NCBI GenBank assembly: GCA_003142495.1
Contig: PLMM01000367.1
Span: 1-11,294 of the forward strand
Origin: Gemmatimonadota bacterium
GTDB lineage: Bacteria; Gemmatimonadota; Gemmatimonadetes; Gemmatimonadales; Gemmatimonadaceae
Reading direction: 5' to 3'
Length of the DNA stretch: 11,294 nucleotides
Positions 6,591 through 11,294 of the stretch are shown here, piece by piece; the stretch's first letter is position 1, and every line of letters begins with the position of its first letter. Position numbers and translations under genes: made by a program. The notes below the pieces were generated by a model. That model was not told the DNA's origin. It saw only the letters and a program-made list of their open reading frames with translations, and did not search any database.

Positions 6591-7807
6591 GCCAAGCCCG
6601 CCACTGCGTCGCCGATCCGCGTGACTGCCGCATCGAGGTCCGCCTGCGCAGACGCGAAGGACAGGCGCAAGCACCCTTCGCCGCGCGAGCCGAACGCCGC
6701 TCCGTCGATGGCCGCAACTCCATGATTCTCGAGCAGCCGGTCAGCGAAGGCCCGCGAAGTTAGACCGCGCGCCGTGAGCAGGGCGGAGAAATCGGGAAAT
6801 ACATAGAACGCGCCGGCCGGAACCGGGCACTTCACACCCGGCAGCTCGTTCAGGCCGCGCACGAGCAGATCGCGCCGCGCGCGATACGCGGCGACCTGCG
6901 TCGCCACCATGTCCTGCGGTCCGGTCAACGCCGCGATCCCCGCGCGCTGGATGAATGGCGGCACGCAGGTGTGGCCGTTGACCGACATGGTCACGAGCCG
7001 CTCGACCCACGGGCGCGGCACCACGAGGTAGCCGAGCCGGTAGCCGGTCATCGCATATGTCTTCGAGAAGCCATCCACGAGCATCGTGCGTGACCGTGCG
7101 CCATCAAAGGCGGCGATGCTGGGCGCGCGCCCACCCTCGAATACGAGGCGCGAGTAGATATCATCGGTGACGACCCGCAGATCGTGGCGCGCGACCAGCT
7201 CTGCGAGCCGCGCCATGTCGGTTGCATCGAGCGCGCCGCCCGTCGGATTGTTCGGCGAGTTGAGACAGAGCACTCGCGTGCGCGGGTTGATGCGCATCGC
7301 GATGTCGTCCACATCCGGCGCGTTGTCAGCATCCAGTGCGTAACCCACCGGCACGCCGCCGGCGAAGCGCGCCATCGACGGGTAGATCGGAAAGCCGGGA
7401 TCGGGCACGAGCACCTCGCTCCCGGGCTCCACCGTCGCCATCATCGCGTAGAACACTGCCGTCTTCGCGCTCGGCGTGACGATCACCTGATCGGCGCTGG
7501 CGTCGATCCCGCGCGAGCGCACGTCGGCAGCGATTGCTTCGCGCAACTCGGCCAGCCCCTGCGGTGCCACGTAGCGCGCGTCTCCCGCGCGCAGGGCCGC
7601 GACGGCTGCGTCCACCACATGCGCGGGCGCATCCACATCCGGTGCGCCGAGCTCCAGGTGTACGATCGAACGGCCGGCGTGCTCGAGCTCCATGGCGCGG
7701 CGGAACACGTCGAGCGCGCCCTCACCGGAGAGCTGATCGACCCGCGCAGCGAGTGATGGAACGTCGTCGTACGAGGCGGGCGAGGCGGATGGCAGGGTGT
7801 GCGTCAT
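6587..7807 (-). CDS. PLP-dependent aminotransferase, class I/II
   Basis: 406 aa, fold type I aminotransferase of the aspartate/aromatic (Igamma-like) group. Landmarks: LELGAPDVDAPAHVVDAA (51-68), YVAPQGLAELREAIA (79-93), NSPNNPTGG with Asn187 (183-191), TDDIYSRLVFEG with Asp215 and Tyr218 (214-225), the PLP lysine in DGFSKTYAMTGYRLGY (Lys249) and the substrate-carboxylate arginine in GCLRLSFA (Arg381). The amino donor and acceptor cannot be told from sequence. The ATG at 7807 has GAGG 5 nt upstream and lies 7 nt past the SDR stop, so it beats the longer frame to 7843. Last gene of the cupin-SDR-aminotransferase operon. Its TAG overlaps the TAA of the amidase gene on the other strand. Confidence 0.94.
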   Translation of the reverse strand: MTHTLPSASPASYDDVPSLAARVDQLSGEGALDVFRRAMELEHAGRSIVHLELGAPDVDAPAHVVDAAVAALRAGDARYVAPQGLAELREAIAADVRSRGIDASADQVIVTPSAKTAVFYAMMATVEPGSEVLVPDPGFPIYPSMARFAGGVPVGYALDADNAPDVDDIAMRINPRTRVLCLNSPNNPTGGALDATDMARLAELVARHDLRVVTDDIYSRLVFEGGRAPSIAAFDGARSRTMLVDGFSKTYAMTGYRLGYLVVPRPWVERLVTMSVNGHTCVPPFIQRAGIAALTGPQDMVATQVAAYRARRDLLVRGLNELPGVKCPVPAGAFYVFPDFSALLTARGLTSRAFADRLLENHGVAAIDGAAFGSRGEGCLRLSFASAQADLDAAVTRIGDAVAGLA

Positions 7808-7812
7808 GTGCG

Positions 7813-7816
7813 CCTC
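7813..7816 (-). promoter_or_regulatory. Ribosome binding site of the aminotransferase
   Basis: GAGG, 5 nt before the ATG at 7807. It overlaps the TGA stop of the SDR gene, so termination and re-initiation are probably coupled. Confidence 0.6.
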
Positions 7817-8606
7817 AGAGAAGACTCTTGATCCAGCCACCATCTACTGGAATGGAAGCGCCCGTGGTGTAGCTCGCATGCGCGGAGCAGAGGAAGGCGA
7901 CCATCGCTCCGAACTCCGCCGGCTCACCGAGGCGACCCATCGGGATTTGACTTTCCCACGCGGCGAAGGCCGCATCGGGCGTGGTACCCTGGAGCGACGC
8001 AGTGCGTGCCGCGAGCTCCTCCACGCGCGCCGTGCGCGTGAAGCCGGGCATCACATTGTTCACCGTGATGCCGTGTGGTGCGACCTCGTTCGCCAGCGTG
8101 CGCGCGAAGCCGGTCACCGCAGCGCGCACGCTGTTCGACAGGATCAGGTTGTCCACGGGCTGCTTCACAGCAATCGACGTGATATTGACTATCCGTCCCC
8201 ACCGCCGCTCACGCATTCCCGGCAGCACACCGCGCACGAGCTCCACCACACTCGTGAGGTTGGCGCGCACGGCCGCGTCCCATGCCTCGCGCGCATGCGA
8301 CTCGAACGGACCTGCGGGCGGTCCGCCGCCGTTGGTGACGAGGATGTCGACGCGTCCAAACTCCCGCTCGGCAGCCGACAGTACGGCGTCGATGCCCGCC
8401 TGCGTCGCGACGTCGGCTACGACGTCCACCACGCGCACACCGGACTCGCGGCGGATGTCCGCGGCCGTCGCGCGCAGCGCCGCCTCGCCGCGCGCGCAGA
8501 GCAACATCTCCACCCCCTCGGCCGCGAGCGCTTCGGCCGATGCGCGTCCCAGCCCGCGACTCGACGCGACAACGAGCCCGACCTTCCCCCGGATCCCGAG
8601 GTCCAT
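7815..8606 (-). CDS. Short-chain dehydrogenase/reductase with atypical catalytic residues
   Basis: 263 aa, SDR family, usual length. The cofactor loop is ASSRGLG (14-20) in place of TGxxxGxG. LVTNGGGPPAGPF (89-101) replaces the usual NNAG. WGRIVNITSIAVKQP holds the catalytic-type Ser144, but where YxxxK is expected 13 residues later the protein has S157-NSV-R161. MPGFTRT (186-192) and PVDGGWIK (253-260) are normal C-terminal signatures. I recall this SNxxR pattern in a subgroup labelled beta-ketoacyl-ACP-reductase-like, so it may be a subfamily trait. Start ATG at 8606, 2 nt after the cupin stop. It would be NAD(P)-dependent if active; the substrate is unknown. Confidence 0.9.
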   Translation of the reverse strand: MDLGIRGKVGLVVASSRGLGRASAEALAAEGVEMLLCARGEAALRATAADIRRESGVRVVDVVADVATQAGIDAVLSAAEREFGRVDILVTNGGGPPAGPFESHAREAWDAAVRANLTSVVELVRGVLPGMRERRWGRIVNITSIAVKQPVDNLILSNSVRAAVTGFARTLANEVAPHGITVNNVMPGFTRTARVEELAARTASLQGTTPDAAFAAWESQIPMGRLGEPAEFGAMVAFLCSAHASYTTGASIPVDGGWIKSLL

Positions 8607-8608
8607 CG

Positions 8609-8995
8609 CTATTTTTTCACGTTCGAATGGAAGTAGGCGTCGGTGTGGTCGAGCCAGTCCTGTCGAATCGGGCTGAAGATGTCCACGTCCAGCGTGTTTT
8701 CGAGCGCCTCGGCCATATGCGGCACGTTCGAGGGGATATGCAGCACCTCGCCCGCGCGGACAATCACTTCCTCGGCGCCATCTTCCCCGATCCAAAACTT
8801 GAGCGCCCCCTCCACGATCCAGGTGATCTGCTCATTCTCGTGCGAGTGCCGCGGGACGATGCATCCCTTATTGAGGTAGACCTGCGCGAGCATCATGCGG
8901 TCGCCCGTGACGAGGCGGCGCGAGAGCTGGTCGGTGACGGGTTCCTTGGGGAGGTCGGTCCAGCGGAAGTGACGAACGGTGGTGTGCGAGGACAT
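8609..8995 (-). CDS. Single-domain cupin protein
   Basis: 128 aa from the ATG at 8995. Cupin motif 1 is GCIVPRHSHENEQITWIVEG (44-63) with His50 and His52, and Gln56 where glutamate is usual. Motif 2 is GEVLHIPSNVPHMAEALEN (82-100) with His93. A metal site is therefore likely. The fold is used by dioxygenases, isomerases and sugar-binding proteins, so no reaction is assigned. A GTG at 9031 in the same frame is an alternative start with AGGGG 7 nt upstream; it would add 12 poorly informative residues. First gene of the tight cupin-SDR-aminotransferase operon. The stretch between it and queG (8996-9065) has a TTACGG direct repeat (9048, 9066) but no clear promoter. Confidence 0.88.
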   Translation of the reverse strand: MSSHTTVRHFRWTDLPKEPVTDQLSRRLVTGDRMMLAQVYLNKGCIVPRHSHENEQITWIVEGALKFWIGEDGAEEVIVRAGEVLHIPSNVPHMAEALENTLDVDIFSPIRQDWLDHTDAYFHSNVKK

Positions 8996-9065
8996 GGCGG
9001 CGGGGTTGAAAGCGAGAGGGGAGGCAGCCACGCGGATGCCCCTGTACTTACGGTACTCCTACGCG

Positions 9066-10064
9066 TTACGGATTGCGAGTTGGCAGCGTTGGCGCACGAA
9101 GACGCCCCCCATCCATGTTGCCGAGCACTACGGCGGCGTTGCGCTTGAGCCCGCGCAGCTTCGCTCGCTTCATCGGGGAGTTACGGAACGCCGCACGATA
9201 CCCCTCGTCGTCCAGCGCAAAAATCTCCGTCGCCAGCTCGCGCGCGCTCTTCCCCGCGATGATCTCCCGCGCAGCAAATGGACTCCCCTCCGGCAGCGCG
9301 CGCGCGAACTTCTCGTTCCACGGGCACACATCCTGGCAGATGTCGCATCCATAGATCAGCTCCCCGATCTGCTCGCGAAACTCTGCCGGGATTTCTCCCT
9401 TCGCCTCGATCGTGAGATACGAGATGCACTTCGTCGCGTCGAGCACGCGCGGCTCCACGATCGCCCCCGTCGGACACGCGTCGATGCAGCGCGTGCATGT
9501 GCCGCAGTGATCGCTCTTGAACGGCGCGTCCGGCGCGAGATCGAGCTCCAATAGTAGTGCGCCGAGAAAAAAGAAGGAGCCGAGCTTCGGGTGGATCAGA
9601 TTCGTGTTCTTCCCGAACCAGCCGAGTCCCGCGTGGCGCGCGAGATCGCGCTCGAGCAGCGGCCCCGTATCGACGTACGCGCGTCCCCGCACTTCGCGTC
9701 CCATCTCCGCGGCGATCCACGCGTGCAGCTCGCGCAGCTTCGCATCGAGCACATCATGGTAATCGTCGCCGCGCGCGTATCGCGCCACCGGTCCCGACGG
9801 CTCCGCGCCGCCGTAATCGAGTGCGACCACGATCGCGCTCGTTGCGCCCTCGTACGGCAGTCTCGAATCGCGACACTTGTCCGCCCACTTCGGCAGATAG
9901 TGCATCTCGCCCGCGTATCCGCGCGCGAGCCACTCCTCGAAGTGCGGCGCCGTCTCCACACGCCCAAGCGTCGTGATCCCGACGAGATCGAAGCCAAGCC
10001 CGAAGCCCTGCGCGCGAATTGACTCCTCGAGCGAGCGCACGACCGCTTCCGGCGCCGCGATCAC
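9066..10064 (-). CDS. queG: Epoxyqueuosine reductase QueG
   Basis: Cobalamin- and 4Fe-4S-dependent enzyme that reduces epoxyqueuosine to queuosine in the wobble position of GUN-anticodon tRNAs, in the cytoplasm. 332 aa. YVDTGPLLERDLARHAGLGWFGKNTNLI (130-156) is the QueG signature with the catalytic-type Asp132. Eight cluster cysteines are present: 187, 190, 193, 197 (CGTCTRCIDACPTGA), 213, and 240, 243, 247 (CDICQDVCPWN). SPMKRAKLRGLKRNAAVVLGN (296-316) leads into where a C-terminal HEAT-like repeat normally continues, but the protein ends 16 residues later; characterised QueG proteins are about 380 aa. The start is GTG at 10064, overlapping the stop of the upstream small gene as GTGA. No ribosome site is seen. 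Confidence 0.95.
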   Translation of the reverse strand: MIAAPEAVVRSLEESIRAQGFGLGFDLVGITTLGRVETAPHFEEWLARGYAGEMHYLPKWADKCRDSRLPYEGATSAIVVALDYGGAEPSGPVARYARGDDYHDVLDAKLRELHAWIAAEMGREVRGRAYVDTGPLLERDLARHAGLGWFGKNTNLIHPKLGSFFFLGALLLELDLAPDAPFKSDHCGTCTRCIDACPTGAIVEPRVLDATKCISYLTIEAKGEIPAEFREQIGELIYGCDICQDVCPWNEKFARALPEGSPFAAREIIAGKSARELATEIFALDDEGYRAAFRNSPMKRAKLRGLKRNAAVVLGNMDGGRLRAPTLPTRNP

Positions 10065-10342
10065 TGCGGGCGCACCGCCCAGCGCGCGTATCGCTCCACA
10101 TCCTCCGCCGGCGCCACCGCATCGTAATCGCCATACGCGGTGTACATTCGCCAGCGTACGTAATCGCGCGGCGGCAGCGGCAGGAACGGCGGCGTCGCGT
10201 ACCAGCCGCGCTTCCGAAAGCGCCAGGCCACGCGCACGAGCGCCACGCCCAGGCTCGGGCTTAGCAGCGAGCGCGCGGTGAGCGCGAGCACGAGCCGGCG
10301 CCAGGTCATCGCGTCGGCGGCTGGTACGGTGTGATTATTCAT
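10061..10342 (-). CDS. Uncharacterised 93-aa protein coupled to queG
   Basis: I do not recognise a named family. From the ATG at 10342 it is 93 aa. It has a short polar start, then an amphipathic or hydrophobic stretch (TWRRLVLALTARSLLSPSLGVALVRVAWRF), a basic patch RKRG, then GWYATPPFLPLPPRDYVRWRMYTAYGD, rich in Pro, Trp, Tyr and Arg. The last motif looks conserved in character rather than random. An acidic stretch and RYARWAVRP close the protein. Its TGA overlaps the queG GTG, so the two are surely co-transcribed and probably translationally coupled. The frame is open to a TTG at 10351, but the ATG is simpler. It is divergent from the gene at 10372 with only 29 bp between. Possible roles include a QueG-associated factor or a membrane-peripheral protein. 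Confidence 0.75.
   Translation of the reverse strand: MNNHTVPAADAMTWRRLVLALTARSLLSPSLGVALVRVAWRFRKRGWYATPPFLPLPPRDYVRWRMYTAYGDYDAVAPAEDVERYARWAVRPQ
10068..10080 (-). promoter_or_regulatory. Short hairpin just before the queG start
   Basis: GGGCG-GTG-CGCCC on the minus strand ends 3 nt before the GTG of queG, where a ribosome site would be. It may keep queG translation dependent on ribosomes arriving from the upstream gene. The pairing is seen; the role is inferred. Confidence 0.35.
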
Positions 10343-10359
10343 GCGATCCAACTCAATCT

Positions 10360-10371
10360 CGCGGAGCCGCG
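10360..10371 (+). promoter_or_regulatory. Hairpin covering the ribosome site of the small membrane protein gene
   Basis: CGCGG-AG-CCGCG, perfect 5-bp arms, immediately before the GTG at 10372. The ribosome site GGAG (10363-10366) lies inside it, 5 nt from the start codon. The 2-nt loop is tight, so the real RNA hairpin would open one pair. It could limit translation. Confidence 0.4.
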
Positions 10372-10605
10372 GTGTTCTATCAACTAATGTCGGTTACGGG
10401 CGCGATTCTCGTGCTCATCGGGTTCGGCGCGCTGCAGATGGGGAAGCTCGACCGCCACGATCGGTGGTTCAACGTCTTGAACCTCGTCGGCTCCCTCCTC
10501 CTCGGCGCCGTCGCCGTGCACGACCGGCGCTGGGGCTTCATCGGGCTCGAGTTCATCTGGGCGGCGTTCTCGGTGCCGCCGCTCTTTCAGAAGAAGACGG
10601 CTTAG
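10372..10605 (+). CDS. Small two-helix membrane protein, CBU_0592-like
   Basis: 77 aa. Two or three hydrophobic segments: SVTGAILVLIGFGALQMG (7-24), FNVLNLVGSLLLGAVAVHD (33-51) and WGFIGLEFIWAAFSVPPLF (54-72), separated by short charged loops (KLDRHDRW, RRW). The order GALxMGKL - NLxGS - WGFxxLExxWAxxS matches the small CBU_0592-type membrane family, of unknown function, as I recall it. The GTG at 10372 is chosen because GGAG stands 5 nt upstream; an ATG at 10387 is the alternative. It stands alone on the plus strand. A 12-bp palindrome, CTTAGTACTAAG (10601-10612), covers its stop codon, 13 nt before the end of the converging gene. Confidence 0.82.
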   Translation: MFYQLMSVTGAILVLIGFGALQMGKLDRHDRWFNVLNLVGSLLLGAVAVHDRRWGFIGLEFIWAAFSVPPLFQKKTA

Positions 10606-10624
10606 TACTAAGAGATCGAGCGCG

Positions 10625-11294
10625 TCAGACGAACGACACTCCATCGAGATCTCGCGCTGCGGGGATCCCCAGCGCCTCGAGCGCGCTCGGCATCACATCC
10701 GCGGTTCGGCGTGGGGTACCACGAATCGGCTTGCTGGTGAGCAGCGGCACGAGCATGTGATCGCGATGGAGCGATCCGTGCGTGCTCACGTGCTTGATCG
10801 GCTCCCACTTCTCGCGAAAGTCCCACGCTGGCGCCGCCGAGACGATGATGTCGCCCGCGCGTGCGCTCGCCGCGAGCTGCGCGATCTGCACCACTGCGTC
10901 GGGATAGTCGCCGCGAGCGAGCGCATCGTACGCGTCGAGCGTCGTGACGTGCTCGAGCTCGCAACCGGCGCCGAGCGGGTCGCCGCTTATGGTGCGGTAG
11001 GAGACGCGGCCATTCGCGCTCGTGATGAGAGCCGAACCGCGATCGCGCGATCGTACTTCTGCGCTCGCGTCGCCATCGGGAAGGATCACGAAATCCACGG
11101 ACTCTCGCGCCAGCAGCGTGCGCGCGAGCGACTCCCACTTCTCGCGCAGCGCGCTCCACCCCGCGCGCTCGCGGCGCTCGAGCTCGACGTAGAGATGCGC
11201 CATGGCGTTGCCGCCGACCATCACCGCGACTGCTGCGCCGCGCGCCAGCAGCCAGGGGTGCGCGAGCACGCGATGCCCGCTCTCGCGCACGAGC
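10625..11294 (-). CDS. Alkaline-phosphatase-superfamily / phosphodiesterase-like protein, C-terminal part
   Basis: 222 residues are visible; the frame is still open at the right edge, so the N-terminal catalytic part lies outside. The C-terminal signature STHGSLHRDHMLVPLLTSKPI (about 170-190 of the visible part), followed by RTADVMPSALEALGI and a closing DGVSF, is the usual end of metal-dependent phosphatases and phosphodiesterases of this superfamily. In those proteins a histidine of the HGS region binds a metal. DFVILPDGDASAEVRSRDRGSALI (about 67-90) resembles the conserved core strand and loop. Type I phosphodiesterase/nucleotide pyrophosphatase-like is the best guess. The substrate is unknown. 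Confidence 0.65.
   Translation of the reverse strand, partial: LVRESGHRVLAHPWLLARGAAVAVMVGGNAMAHLYVELERRERAGWSALREKWESLARTLLARESVDFVILPDGDASAEVRSRDRGSALITSANGRVSYRTISGDPLGAGCELEHVTTLDAYDALARGDYPDAVVQIAQLAASARAGDIIVSAAPAWDFREKWEPIKHVSTHGSLHRDHMLVPLLTSKPIRGTPRRTADVMPSALEALGIPAARDLDGVSFV

Noticed and set aside
6587..8995. Bacilysin/anticapsin-like pathway (BacB cupin, BacC or BacG SDR, BacF aminotransferase)
   Set aside because: The cupin is single-domain, the SDR lacks YxxxK, and there is no BacA-like decarboxylase, ligase or transporter. The enzyme classes match but nothing specific does.
1..11294. tRNA, rRNA, CRISPR, insertion sequence, attachment site, toxin-antitoxin or phage-defence genes
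   Set aside because: None was seen on reading both strands. Coding content is ordinary metabolic and regulatory genes with uniform codon style, and repeats are short and local.

Overview
The window is very GC-rich DNA with strongly GC-ending codons, tightly packed genes and few classical Shine-Dalgarno sites. It has no rRNA, tRNA, CRISPR array, insertion sequence or phage gene. Gene content and codon style would suit a Gemmatimonadota-like or similar high-GC environmental bacterium. That placement is an inference, because no phylogenetic marker is present.

Layout, left to right. (1) 1-3432, minus strand: a complete de novo NAD operon in the order nadB-nadA-nadC. nadB and nadA overlap by ATGA, nadA and nadC are 2 nt apart, and nadC is cut by the left edge very near its C terminus. 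The nadB leader (3433-3655) holds nested inverted repeats. (2) 3656-5330, minus strand: an arsR-SRPBCC-DUF899 operon. The DUF899 frame is joined upstream, without a stop, to a 48-codon CPxC membrane segment. A strong promoter and a perfect 18-bp inverted repeat lie just before arsR, and the promoter spacing predicts a leaderless mRNA. (3) 5484-6590, plus strand: a divergently transcribed acetamidase/formamidase-family protein with a lipoprotein signal. (4) 6587-8995, minus strand: a tight cupin - SDR - class I/II aminotransferase operon that converges on the amidase so closely that the two stop codons overlap. (5) 9066-10342, minus strand: queG (epoxyqueuosine reductase), coupled by a GTGA overlap to an uncharacterised 93-aa protein. 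(6) 10372-10605, plus strand: a small two-helix membrane protein resembling the CBU_0592 family. (7) 10625-11294, minus strand: the C-terminal part of a probable alkaline-phosphatase-superfamily (phosphodiesterase-like) protein that runs off the right edge.

How the genes work together. NadB oxidises aspartate to iminoaspartate, NadA condenses it with dihydroxyacetone phosphate to quinolinate, and NadC converts quinolinate to nicotinate mononucleotide. The ArsR regulator probably controls itself, the SRPBCC protein and DUF899. The cupin-SDR-aminotransferase set looks like a short metabolic module of unknown substrate. QueG performs the last step of queuosine tRNA modification.

No spectacular new system is obvious. 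The points most worth following are the nadB leader structure, the CPxC/DUF899 dual-start gene, the queG-coupled small protein and the cupin-SDR-aminotransferase operon.
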